A stretch of 30,000 nucleotides of DNA from Ectocarpus siliculosus (lineage: Eukaryota > Sar > Phaeophyceae > Ectocarpales > Ectocarpaceae): positions 2,861,823-2,891,822 of the forward strand of contig FN649744.1 in NCBI GenBank assembly GCA_000310025.1, in the 5' to 3' direction. The translations under genes and the position numbers were made by a program. Below the pieces are notes generated by a model. That model saw nothing but the letters and a program-made list of their open reading frames with translations. It was not told the origin of the DNA and ran no database searches. Positions 20,802-30,000 of this stretch are shown piece after piece (position 1 is the stretch's first letter; each line of letters starts with the position of its first letter).

Positions 20802-23800
20802 CTAGCAAATTGATTGCAAAACGGCAGTGTAGCCTTGTCAAAGAACGAGGGTACACAAAGCTTACCTCGACCATGTGCTCCCAGAGGTCAGTGGTGAGCT
20901 TGCTGAAGTGTCTGCTGGCCAGGCTGAAGATGCACAACCCCACCGCCACCAGGCTGAACGTCAGCACCGCCACCTGATAACACGAACCACCGAAAAACAG
21001 CCAGCAATATTTAGTTTCCCGAATTTTTAATGGCACCCTTTCGGGGGCGTTAGTTTGCAACCACATTGGCCGCCGCGTCAGTTGGACCAATGCGGATGCT
21101 AGAAGATACTGAGCAGAGATCGCAACGATTGTTTCGTGTTGGAGGTGACGTTAACATAACAACGCGTGCAGACATTCATACGGAGAAAGACAGACAACAT
21201 GTGTCGCACGAAACGTGGGGAAACACCCCTATCAGTCAGATGTGAGGTCACCTCGCACTGCCGCGGCGTACAGTCTTCTTAGAAAAGCTCGAAAAAAAAC
21301 GTTGTTTCTTCAGTTGTAGCCTTCGCATCACCTGGGGCCACGTGAAGCTGAGCGACAAGAAATGCCTCGAGGTGATGTCCTGCATCACGATCAGCCCGAG
21401 GAAGGACAGGAATCCGAGAACCACCGACAGTCCCACCTAAACCAAGCAGTTTTAGCAGAGCAGCAAGGCGGAATAAGTAGAAGCATAGCAGTAGCGGGGT
21501 CTGATTTCTAGGAAACTTAACCAAGTAGTTTACCAGAGCAGCAAGGTGGAATAGCAGCAGCAGTGTAGCGGAGTCTGTTCTGGAACGGTGAATGTACCCT
21601 ACATTGGGTAGGTAGCCTGTGACCACGGAAAGCGCCCGCGTCAGGTACGGATATTAGAAGGAACTGAGCGGAGACTGGAATGGTTTCATAATGTGAAGAC
21701 AACAACAACAGCAGCAGCAGCAGCAGCAGCAGCGGAGAAGCACGGCACCACCGGCGTATTGTAGTCGACACAGACAAGAGAGGGAGCCAAGGAGTAACGC
21801 ACACCGTGCCAACAACGCGATGACAAAGAGCCTTGGTGCCACGTAGGTTGGGGACCAGTCGCCCAGAGTAGAGTACACAGACGGGGAAAAACAATCACGT
21901 ACAGGATTGTGAAGGACCTTCCTATGATGACAACATAATACCTGCTTTCGAGCATACAACACAAGAAAATACACGGAGCAAGAGACTGGCTTTTTGTGCC
22001 GCGCTGGACATAAAAAAAATGTTCACCTTCCTCCTGCGTTACCCCGGTTGCTGCGCCAAACATTTTCAGAAAGGTGTCTACTGGCGCCCAGCATGCATGC
22101 GGACGAAAACACACACTTCAACTCGCTTCAACCGGACAGTTTGCCACGTCAAGTCAGTAATAGCATTTCGACCCCCAATATAAACGGCATCGGAATTCGA
22201 TTTGTTTCGAAAAATTGAGTTTGTTGTCGTCTACGCCTTTGTCTGCGGCCTAAACAAACCTGTCCTGCAAACATGCTCTTGAGGTAAAACCAAACCTTGA
22301 TAATTTGAACTACCACCTTTTTAGGACTTGTACCTGTGTGTTAGCGTACAGAAGGGCCGCGCAATCCGCTTCCGGTCTTGAGTTAAGGCACCCGATGCAC
22401 TCGAACGCCAGGTACATCTGCAAAAGCAAGGCCGGGGAGGGGCGTGAAAGGGGAGGGAATTTCCTCCTGTGAGACTCCGGCTGGTGTAGGCTGGCGTCAG
22501 AATAAAATGGGATGGGGAAAACACGAACACATGGACCCCGTAGTAGCAGCAAGCAGCTCTTACCAAGAATAAAGCTGTACGTATCAGCAGCAGTTGTACA
22601 GAATGTGCCACCACCCCTTCATGTTTTAATTTATGTGCTTTTACGTAATAAATAGTATTGACTTGGACCTCACCTCGTACACTCTAAACGTGCCGTGATG
22701 GTTTTCCTCACGGTGACACTAAACCGTGAGGGTTGCCCAAAACAAGACGTTCGTTATCAACGTTTTCTCCTGGTGCAACTAAGCCGTGAGAATTTTTCCC
22801 AAAAACATAAATTATTAAGGGGTGGCGTTTTGCATCGGAAATATGAAATATGAGAGCCTCGCTTTGTCAAAACAAGCGAAAAACAACCTCACCAGGACCA
22901 TGAGCAGCACCGATGACCGCACGAAGATTTTCATCGCCTCCCTCACAAGGCCCAGGTGGTCCGAGAACTTTCGGTGAAGGCCTAGCTTGAGTGCCTGCGT
23001 ATGAATAGTCGCACCGCCGTAACAAAAAAAAACGTTGGCGCACAACAAACACATTCATTCAAGATAGGCGGTGTGTCTTCGACTTACAGCGAAACATTCG
23101 CGGAGAGGGGGCTAGAAACGAATTGAGTACGGTTGAGTGTCGATTAAAGGCTACACCAGCGGGCGAAGTCTGCAGCATCTATCTTATCGTTTCGTTTTCG
23201 TCGACACGCTTCATGTGTCGAAAGTACCGCGACCCAACCCCGCCGCCGACGTACGTCCCTAACCCTCGCTGTTTTCACCACGATGGAGACGAAAAACCTA
23301 CCTGAGAGCATACTAATACAGGAGGAAAATCTGCGAAAAGCAGCCAACAAGTGAAAAAAATCATCCTTGATGAAAAAAAAAGCAAAAAATAATAATCTGC
23401 AGTTGCCATTCTTTCACAAAAAGACTTGTAAGACTCTACGTCTACATCTGCTTCACCTGAATACCGTAGAAGAGACACGGGTACACGGCGAAGAACGCGC
23501 TGAGCGTGTACACAGCCTGGGTCCAGTCCCTGCAGTGAAGCGCAGTGCAGGTTGGTCACGCGGTGCGGTGTGATTGGACGCGGTTCGGTGCAGCGTGCGG
23601 TTTCGCGGGGGGGAAACACAAGCAGACAGCAACCGCAACTCATGATTGACCAGACGTGCAAAAGGACGACACGCCTTCCATCACGCCTTCCATGCGCCTA
23701 AAAGTGATAAATGCCATGATGTTTGTTCCGGTTGAAATGTATCAGCAGACGCAAACGTTTTGGCCCTGCGACAACGAATCCGTGACCGAGCGTGTATAGA

Positions 23801-26800
23801 ACTACAAGGGCGCTTCGCCGTGTACCGCTTCGCGGTTACCGCTTCGGGGTCGCCGCTACGCTCGTACAGTAGGTTGGATGGCGATGGCAAGTGTGTTCGG
23901 GTGGAGTTTTGAAATGAATGAGAGATACGAAGAAGAAATGTTGCGAAGAGGGGAAAAGTTTTTTGTTTTCGTTCGTTCGAAGAGCAGAGACGCACAATGA
24001 ATAAATTTGTACATTATGCGACGGCCGGAGGACAGAGAGTATTTAATTACTCGGAGAAAGAAATTTGTTATTATGTATTAATAAACAAAGCCTCACTTTC
24101 AACGAAAAAAGTAGGAAAATAGGGATAAGTAACATATAAGCTCAATCTGGGCCACACTACAAAACGGAGGAGCGACTCCTAAAATAATCTACTATACGTA
24201 AGAAACGAGGGGTTACGGGGGGGGAGGGGAGTGTGTCGAATAATAAGACTAAGAAAGATACACCAAGCAAACAGCTTGTCTCTCTCTCTTCCCCCTCTCC
24301 CATGTGCTATCCACCCCCTCAGCGAGACGTTGCAGCTGAATGAAGTTCCTTTCCAGGGTGTGTTGTCTTCGTATGTGATCTGATGTACAGCCGTCGGTGG
24401 TGAGAATAGGGGTTGAGTACTACGGGAGGCGAGGAAAAGCAGCGCAAAACCATTACGGTAGTTTTGCAGCACGTTGGGTGTAAGCAAAAGCAGCGAAAAC
24501 TAGACAACTTTTGCCGATTTATGAAAATAAGGCAACACACAGCAGCAGTAGCATTGCTATATATGTTCTGGCAGAGGGTTTTGGGAGTCAGAGGACTGTA
24601 GAAGTTCGTGTGTGGGCGTGTGTTGGTGGGATACGGAGCGTGTCCTTGTAGCCGCTCTACGATAAACTGCGGTAGGTAGCCAGAAGATTTTTCCGCAAAA
24701 AAAAAAAAAAGTACTGTACCGTCCTTCCATGAAACGGAGGAACAACGGCGTATTTCATTTTTTTTTTTTATCTCGGGCGGGTATAGTTTTGCAGACAGCT
24801 GTGCGCACGACACCGGCCGCTAACCCCTCCGCTTTTCGCCGGGATCGAAAGGGAGACGCACTACAGCAGAAGCGTACTTTGTCTCGTGTGATGCGGAGAC
24901 TTGGTGGCTTGGTTGTCGTGTGTGGTAATATGGGTGTGTAGCGTGTAGCCAGCGCACACGCACCACGTCAGCCGCATGCCGAATGTATGAATGGCCTGCA
25001 CTGTCAAGAAATCGGGGCGTGATTGGTGGATCCACGGTAGATGTCGGAGACGCGACTTTCTGCCCTCGCTATCGCTGCACGCAGTCCGCCCCGACAGCGC
25101 GCGGCACGCCGGGACAGCCCTCGCAACACAGGGCTATCGGTAGGTGCAAGTCTCGCTTCGAGGCGAGGTCTACGGGCGGAGAAATCGCAAAAAAAAGGGC
25201 TGTAGGCGCACGAGAGGATCAGGATGCCCTTTCCTGCGATTTCGTGAGCCCTCAGCGCGTAGGAGATCCGTCTATAGGTCTATATGGAAGTGCCAACACA
25301 GCGGAGGGGTATTGACGACAGCGTACAACTCCGAGAGGGAACCGAGCAATGAACCAGTACCCACAGCAGCAAACGACGACAACACCAACGACATCATCAA
25401 CAACAATAGCTACAATACAGCAACCACAGTACAAGTTAATGACAACGACAATGCCTAAGAGCATCTTCAACAAACACAGCTACAAACACCACCATCACCA
25501 ACAACAACAACAACAGTAATGTTAACGACAACGTCAACACCGAGGACATCATTAGCAACAACACCAGCAGCAGTACCTGACGCTGACCCAGAGCAGCACC
25601 GAGATCGCCTCCGTGCAGGCGTGCAGCAGCAGGTGCACGATTTCCATCGTAGACGTGGGGTGCTCGATGGAAATGAGCCAGTGAGAGCACACGCATGCGA
25701 ACGACACCCCAACCACCGCTGTCGCGTACCCCCTGGAAAGAACGTATGCATACACGGAAAAAATACAAGGTGCCACATCGCTGGTGGTGTGAATTTTGGT
25801 GAAGTGATTGCTCGGCGGGTTTTTGGTTGTTTTGGGTGTTTGGCTCGGGTCTGACTATTGATATTGAATACTCTTAGTATTGAGCTCATCTTGGTTGTTG
25901 GGATGTAAATTATACGTTTATCTTTCGTTTTCAGTTTTGACATTCCCCGTGCGGCGTGTCGCACGCTCCAACTCAACGGGCACAACGTATCTTGCAGCAA
26001 GCAACGAGATCACTATGCATAGACGAAGAGAGGTCACCCACCTCTTGATGCCTCCCGCCGCCACCCCGAGCATGACGATGAAGTAAACCACCGTCGAGGA
26101 GAAGTAGAGCAGCCGGAACACGGGGAGGTTGTTCTGGGTGTTACGCTGGTCCATCCAGAAGGCGAACGAGTCCCAGCACGCACAGCAACACCTTGGGGAC
26201 AGAAAAAAAAAAAAAACACGTCTTTAGCGCGAGAACCAAGAGGGACTTACATAGCAGAAACAATACGCATGGATCGAGAAAAGTCTCGTCTGCGGAAGAC
26301 ATGAATTTGTTGTGTTTTCGTAAGAATTAAAAAAAAAACAGTAACAAGCTCTACAGAGGCACTCCAGAAGGGTAACGAGTAAACCGCTAACCGCAGCAAC
26401 ACCGCATAAAGAAACAGAAAAGCTGGAGCGGAAAAACTGATAAAACACGCCACACATGCAGAAAAAAGAAAAAGCGAAATCGCACAAAAAAAAAGCACCG
26501 TGTACAGCAGTAGCCCCCCCCCCCTACAACCAACCTCACCTGCTGTCGTCCTCCTTGTCATCGTCGCCATCCTCCCCATCCACCACCACCCAGTCCTCGC
26601 CGCCGCCGCCGCCACCGTCCCGCGTGGGAGTGGAGACGCGCATCATCTCCGCGCCCTCGTTGCCGGCGAGCGCTGTCGATCCGTTGGTTTCGGTGGCGGC
26701 AGTAGCAGTAGCCCCTCCGCCGTCGTTGGTGTCGGTGTTGTTGTTGCCGTCCCTTCGTTGTTGCCGTCCGCCGTTGGGGGTGCTGGGCTTGCGGCCCGAT

Positions 26801-29166
26801 AGGCGGGGGGGGCTTCCCTTGGAAGGACTGCGAAACGACAAAAGAAAAAAAAAAAAAGACAGACAAAGAATTAAAGACAACCGGCAGCACCGGGGATGTG
26901 TAAGGCGAAGTAATTCCTCCTGAGAGACCATACAATGTCCCAAAAGTCGGGGATTTGACTCCCAAAAGAAACATAATCTACTTCAAATAAAAATCGTTTC
27001 ATCCGTAGATTTAGCAACTATTATTACAAGCAGTTTTTGGAAAAAACTCCGAAAAACAAAACAAAAACAAAAAAGGAATCACAAGGCAAGACGTGAAACG
27101 GTTCAACGTTGTGAACAGACACCGAAACACGGGTGGCACGAAGGGGAACACGGCATCTTGAATGACATGCGAATTATTGCACCGTTACCTGCTGGTAAGC
27201 CCGGCACGGCTTCCTTTCCGCCTCTCCGCTGCCATGGCCAGGGCCAGGTTGTTGGCGGCCTCATCCAGGCCTGACCCGCGACGGTTTCACGGCGGTTTCA
27301 CGACGGTTTCAAGGTGGTTTCAAGACGGTTATAGAGCGGTTTCAAGACGGTTTGAAGACGGTTTCGAGACCGTTTCACTTTTCCACGGCGGTTTCACGGC
27401 GGTTTCACGACGGTTTCACGACGGTTTCACAACGGTTTCACGACCGTTTCACTTTCTATCTGCGGTTTCCCTTTATCACGGCGGTTTCACGACGGTTTCA
27501 CAATGGTTTCACGGCGGTTTCACGACGGTTTCACAACGGTTTTACTTTTTTTACAGCGGTTTCACGGCGGTTTCACGACGTTTTCCTTTTCATGGCAATT
27601 TCACGAGTCTCGCGACGGTTACCTCAAGGCACTGGCGTATGTACTCGTGCTATGCATAAGACATTTTAATTTTAGGTAGTACCGATGTCAGCGGAAAGCC
27701 TACCGTAAAATTTTGAGTCTTAGACCGACTTTCGCTGTTCGGTCGCTTCACATCCGAGAGGACACCAATGTCGAAAAAGGGACGATTTTGGAAAGATCTT
27801 GTCGAGAGAGCTTTCCTTGCGCATATCAGTATCAGTCGAGTTTCGCACATTCACACACCCTCTTGGTTGACGAGCATTTTTTTGTTTTTTTTACCTCACT
27901 TCAAATCAGCGCTCACAGCAATGGAGTTTTGAAAATCGATCTCCGGGGAGTGTGATCACCCGCACCTGTACAGGGTACACTACTGCAAACTCATGTCATC
28001 ACTTATATCATGTTTCGGACGTAAACGGTCACGATCATGACGACAAAGACAAAACAACGATAAAAAGCAGCAGTCGCAAAAAAGTGGTACTCTCTCTAAC
28101 CTGGAGCGTTGGCTGTAGGTGGCATGTTTGGTGTTGCTGCGGAGTCCGTCCCGCCGCCATTTTGGATGACCATCGCCTCCAGCGCCTTAGCCTGGTGTAT
28201 GATCCGATCCGCACCAACAAAAATAAAAATAAAAAAAGAACCCGGAATGAGAAGAGATAAGAGACCAGGACGGGCGACGTATGCACGCACAAAAAACTAA
28301 ATAATAATAAATAGAAGTAAATAAATAAAAAAGGCCCAACGAGCAACGGGACACTGTGGAGGCGAGGCGCTGAATAAACCAATGAAATAGAAAACACGCG
28401 GCGCCATAGACACGAAAATATTGAGACTCAAGACAAACGATAGACAAAAACACGGCCTACTACTGCCTCCTCCTCCTTACAGCAATAGACACGGAAAGCA
28501 ACCGTGCTTCCTTCTTTACATGCCTTACCTGTTTGCGCCGCGGCAACTACTAGTACCGCATATCTGATGCGCATGGGTAACCACGTACACAGATTATTAT
28601 CAACAATGCGTGCAAGCGCGGATAACGGACTCTTATGTTGCACGCAACAAAATGAAAGGTAGGTCCTCAGATTGTTTTCCTCACTGTAATAAATATACTG
28701 ACTGAGGACCCTTAAAAAAATCTTGTTCCGTTCTCACCCTGCCGCTTCCTACGGTCGGCGTGAGGTGAGCCATGAGCAGGCAGACGACGATCCATAAGAA
28801 CATGGTGGTCCACTCCAGGCCCTGCCGGACCTCTCCGACCTCGGTTACGCCGTCCTCTCGATTGGCCATGAAGTACAAGGACACCGAGCCGGATACCACG
28901 GAGAAGATCACCACCAGAATCTGATTCGTTTTTTTTTTTTGCGCAAGAGAGAGAGAGAGAGAGAGAGAGAGGAGACAGGAGGAAGAATGATAAGAGACAG
29001 TCAGACAGACAGACCGAAGACGGGTACAATAGGCAGGCGGATTGAGACAAAAAAAAAAAAAGGGAAGGAGTTTATCAGTTCGACATCTGGAGGTATCAAA
29101 GTTCTGGTCAAAATCTCCGGTAGATTACCCTCACCTCGTGCACGTACCGGGCTCTTGCTGCCTCTG
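19193..29166 (-). CDS. Multi-pass membrane protein of unknown family, 14 exons seen, 5' partial (at least 583 aa)
   Basis: An unrecognised integral membrane protein. Exons: 29166-29135, 28920-28738, 28191-28101, 27270-27189, 26827-26540, 26191-26042, 25732-25577, 23529-23457, 22994-22893, 22417-22334, 21436-21332, 20973-20866, 20235-20116, 19372-19193. All phases agree and the last exon ends in TGA. Counting from the first whole codon seen, hydrophobic segments lie near 11-27, 48-63, 252-272, 278-295, 306-326, 332-350, 378-395, 412-432, 449-467 and 485-501. Between segments 2 and 3 is a loop of about 185 residues: Ala-rich, then Ser/Pro, Asn/Thr/Gly and an acidic EDWVVVDGEDGDDD stretch. The tail after 510 is strongly acidic (GEDDDDEEVW). 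Topology with about ten passes suggests a transporter or receptor-like protein, but no diagnostic motif is visible. Upstream exons were not found and may lie past the window end. Confidence 0.8.
19524..19710. repeat. 97-bp tandem duplication in the last intron of the membrane protein gene
   Basis: Unit 1 starts at 19524 and unit 2 at 19621, both beginning GGGTTTA-TTC/CTC-TTAAACGTATTCT and ending GTAGAG-CGGG...CACGCGG. The copies differ at several positions and by small indels. Confidence 0.85.
20748..20803. repeat. CAG triplet repeat
   Basis: A run of about 15 CAG units at roughly 20758-20803 after a shorter imperfect part (CTG in the membrane protein transcript), in the intron after exon 12 (donor at 20865). 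Confidence 0.95.
20866..20973 (-). other. Membrane protein exon 12 (duplicated pair, copy 2)
   Basis: 36 codons, phase 0 at both ends, from VAVLTFSLVAVGLCIF to SRHFSKLTTDLWEHMVE. It shares the hydrophobic-segment-then-SRHF layout of exon 11. A related ~33-nt intronic block lies upstream of each of the two exons (21648-21681 and 21091-21124). Confidence 0.85.
21332..21436 (-). other. Membrane protein exon 11 (duplicated pair, copy 1)
   Basis: 35 codons, phase 0 at both ends, from VGLSVVLGFLSFLG to SRHFLSLSFTWPQ. One transmembrane segment is followed by a SRHF motif. It resembles exon 12 in length, phase, hydrophobic profile and the SRHF position. Confidence 0.85.
21438..21590. repeat. Two-copy tandem repeat abutting the exon 11 acceptor
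   Basis: A unit starting AACCAAGCAGTTTT with AGAGCAGCAAGGCGGAATA is repeated about 81 nt on as AACCAAGTAGTTTA with AGAGCAGCAAGGTGGAATA. The first copy begins at the acceptor of the 21436 exon, so the acceptor-proximal intron sequence has been duplicated. Confidence 0.8.
21690..21735. repeat. CAA/CAG triplet tract with shared leader
   Basis: AATGTGAAGACAACAAC followed by about nine CAG units. The 17-nt leader is identical to that of the tract at 8746. It lies in the intron before exon 11. Confidence 0.85.
22701..22805. repeat. Diverged direct repeat with a 9-bp hairpin
   Basis: Copy 1 (22701-22741) contains CCTCACGGT and ACCGTGAGG as exact inverted arms at 22706-22714 and 22723-22731. Copy 2, about 60 nt on, has the diverged form TCTCCTGGT/GCCGTGAGA, which pairs poorly. 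Intronic in the membrane protein gene. Confidence 0.6.
25360..25575. repeat. CAA/CAC-rich tract beside a membrane protein exon
   Basis: About 215 nt of imperfect CAA/CAC/CAG triplets directly downstream (in transcript sense) of the donor of the 25732-25577 exon. Its position matches the CAA tract beside kinase exon 3. Confidence 0.8.
27279..27625. repeat. 11-bp tandem array (ACGGTTTCACG)
   Basis: About 25-30 copies of an 11-nt unit with variants GCGGTTTCACG and ACGGTTTCAAG. The array is broken into blocks by short pyrimidine interruptions near 27390, 27450-27480 and 27540-27555, giving a higher-order pattern. It lies in the membrane protein intron and ends about 8 nt before the acceptor of the 27270 exon in transcript sense. 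Confidence 0.93.
28946..28973. repeat. (GA)n microsatellite upstream of a membrane protein exon
   Basis: About 13-14 GA units on the plus strand, CU repeats in the transcript, ending about 26 nt from the acceptor of the 28920 exon, where they may serve as the polypyrimidine tract. Confidence 0.95.
29135..29166 (-). other. Short exon of the membrane protein gene, with tandem acceptor
   Basis: About 32 nt encoding EAARARYVHE, ending CAC GAG|GTGAGG and joining in phase 0 to ILVVIFSVV. The acceptor is CAGCAG, so the exon may begin at 29166 or 29163, adding or dropping one codon. It is the most upstream exon I can place. Confidence 0.6.
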
Positions 29167-29451
29167 CTGGAAGAGGTAAATATCCGGAGGCTTGTCTAGA
29201 CAAAAGCAATTTCTCTTGTACATTATACATGCCTCCTTTCCGTTAAGTTTTAATTCATATTTTGTGTCCTCCCGAATGACGGATTTCTCAACAATGTCAC
29301 ACCGGGATGATGATCAACCATCTTGATCACCACGATGATCAACCACTTTAATCATCCCCAGGAATCGAGAACACTCTTAGCACCACTGACCATACTTGCA
29401 AAAAAAAGGAAAAAATAAGGAAAAAAAGAAAAACTCGGGGAAAAAAAAGTG
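29167..29451. other. Stretch between membrane protein exon and tRNA cluster
   Basis: No exon was found. It holds the 25-bp TGATCA repeat and A-rich runs. If the membrane protein gene continues past the window end, this and the tRNA cluster lie in one of its introns; otherwise a small first exon has been missed here. Confidence 0.4.
29309..29358. repeat. 25-bp direct repeat rich in TGATCA
   Basis: GATGATCAACCA at 29309 and 29334 starts two 25-nt units, each with further GATCA or AATCA half-palindromes. No function is evident. Confidence 0.7.
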
Positions 29452-29520
29452 CGGGCATAGGGGCTCGAACTTTCGACCGTCCAGGACAAAGGCTTTTTAC
29501 AACAGCACCTCCCCGGCAGC
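29452..29520 (-). pseudogene. Degenerate tRNA-like copy 1
   Basis: Minus-strand GGTCGAAAGTTCGAGCC with a 3' end TATGCCCGC and an upstream GCCTTTGTCC stretch align with the 29683-29745 copy and, less well, with the tRNA-Met. The anticodon region is shortened by about five bases. A T-rich run follows. Same family as copy 2. Confidence 0.6.
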
Positions 29521-29682
29521 TGGATCCATGACTTCGATTATTAACTCCAGAATTCCAAGGACATGTATCCTTAGAAGACCAGGACCCAATGATTTCCTTA
29601 CAAGACCACTGAACATACAACTGTTGTTAGGCCACACGCCCGGAAGCAAAAAAAAAAAAAAAAAAACGGGAGGACGACGTGC

Positions 29683-29745
29683 TGGGATAGAGAGGATCGA
29701 ACTCTCGACCTTCCCCAACAAGGGCTCTCCGAACGGTGCCCTTCA
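29683..29745 (-). pseudogene. Degenerate tRNA-like copy 2
   Basis: On the minus strand AAGGTCGAGAGTTCGATCC and CTCTCTATCCCA reproduce the T-arm and 3' acceptor strand of the neighbouring tRNA-Met, and a D-arm-like GTTCGGAGAGCCC precedes. The anticodon arm is shortened and no matching 5' acceptor strand is found. A long T run follows it (29648-29666 on the plus strand as A). Probably a decayed tRNA or tRNA-derived repeat. Confidence 0.65.
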
Positions 29746-29891
29746 GAGTAGTTGGATATTACGGCTTGGACCCCCAAGCCAGGTATCGCCGACACCCCTA
29801 CTGGTACAGAAGATCACTTACCATGACCGAGACATTTGGAAGGCAGTGGCGAGGGCGCAATAAAAAAAAGGATACAGGGATAAAAAAGTGC

Positions 29892-29964
29892 GGGGATAGA
29901 GAGGCTCGAACTCTCGACCTTCTGCTTATGAGACAAACGCTCTAGCCAACTGAGCTATATCCCC
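29892..29964 (-). tRNA. tRNA-Met (CAU), elongator-like
   Basis: A full cloverleaf folds on the minus strand. The acceptor GGGGATA pairs with TATCCCC, the D-arm is GCTC...GAGC, and the anticodon arm TTTGT/GCAGA bears loop CTCATAA with anticodon CAT. The T-arm GAGAG/CTCTC has loop TTCGAGC. The T-arm and variable region (AGGTCGAGAGTTCGAGCCTCTC type) resemble plant elongator tRNA-Met as I recall it. The intragenic A box (AGCTCAGTTGG) and B box (GTTCGAGCC) are present, and a T6 Pol III terminator follows at 29887-29882. The next 3' base is G rather than the usual A discriminator. No intron. Confidence 0.93.
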
Positions 29965-30000
29965 CCCGCACATGAGCTGGGTATGTGGAGTGAGTCAGTG

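Noticed and set aside
21994-22075. Minus-strand VDTFLKMFGAATG stretch as an extra membrane-gene exon
   Set aside because: The available acceptors give an immediate stop or the wrong phase between two phase-0 exons.
27162-27659. 165-codon plus-strand open frame with FHDGFTTVSRR-like repeats
   Set aside because: It is a translation of the 11-bp array, which happens to lack stops, and it lies antisense in an intron. No domain or start context.

Overview
The window looks like nuclear DNA from an intron-rich eukaryote, most likely a stramenopile and probably a brown alga. This rests on short exons with canonical GT-AG introns, mostly 0.3-2.5 kb, abundant CAG/CTG and homopolymer tracts, near-even base composition, and a scaffold gap of exactly 100 N. 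The organism is an inference; I could run no search. There are no bacterial operons, CRISPR arrays or phage genes. The long open frames in all six frames are mostly chance ORFs inside introns.

Three spliced protein genes can be rebuilt by joining exons whose splice phases agree exactly. (1) On the minus strand, 12066 to 2601, nine exons encode a 397-residue protein kinase of the tyrosine-kinase-like (TKL/MAP3K-like) type, with an MGCVQS N-terminus predicted to be myristoylated and palmitoylated. (2) On the plus strand, 12817 to 16176, four exons encode a 185-residue Cwf18/CCDC12 spliceosome protein; the scaffold gap lies in its last intron. (3) On the minus strand, 29166 down to 19193, fourteen exons encode the last 583 or so residues of a membrane protein with about ten hydrophobic segments, a long low-complexity loop and an acidic tail. 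I do not recognise its family, and its 5' end is missing, probably beyond the window.

Layout: 1-2600 is intergenic and downstream of the kinase; 2601-12066 is the kinase gene; 12067-12816 is a head-to-head interval that may be a shared promoter; 12817-16176 is the Cwf18/CCDC12 gene; 16177-19192 is a convergent interval with no supported gene; 19193-29166 is the membrane protein gene; 29450-29964 holds an elongator tRNA-Met and two degenerate tRNA-like copies, all on the minus strand. The kinase and the splicing factor start back to back. No pathway link among the three proteins is evident.

The unexplained structure lies mainly in introns: a six-copy tandem duplication of an exon end plus its 5' splice site in the kinase gene; a likely tandem exon duplication in the membrane protein gene; microexons of 20, 26 and about 32 nt; a perfect 22-bp hairpin in kinase intron 1; a dense 11-bp repeat array; and simple repeats sitting just upstream of many 3' splice sites.
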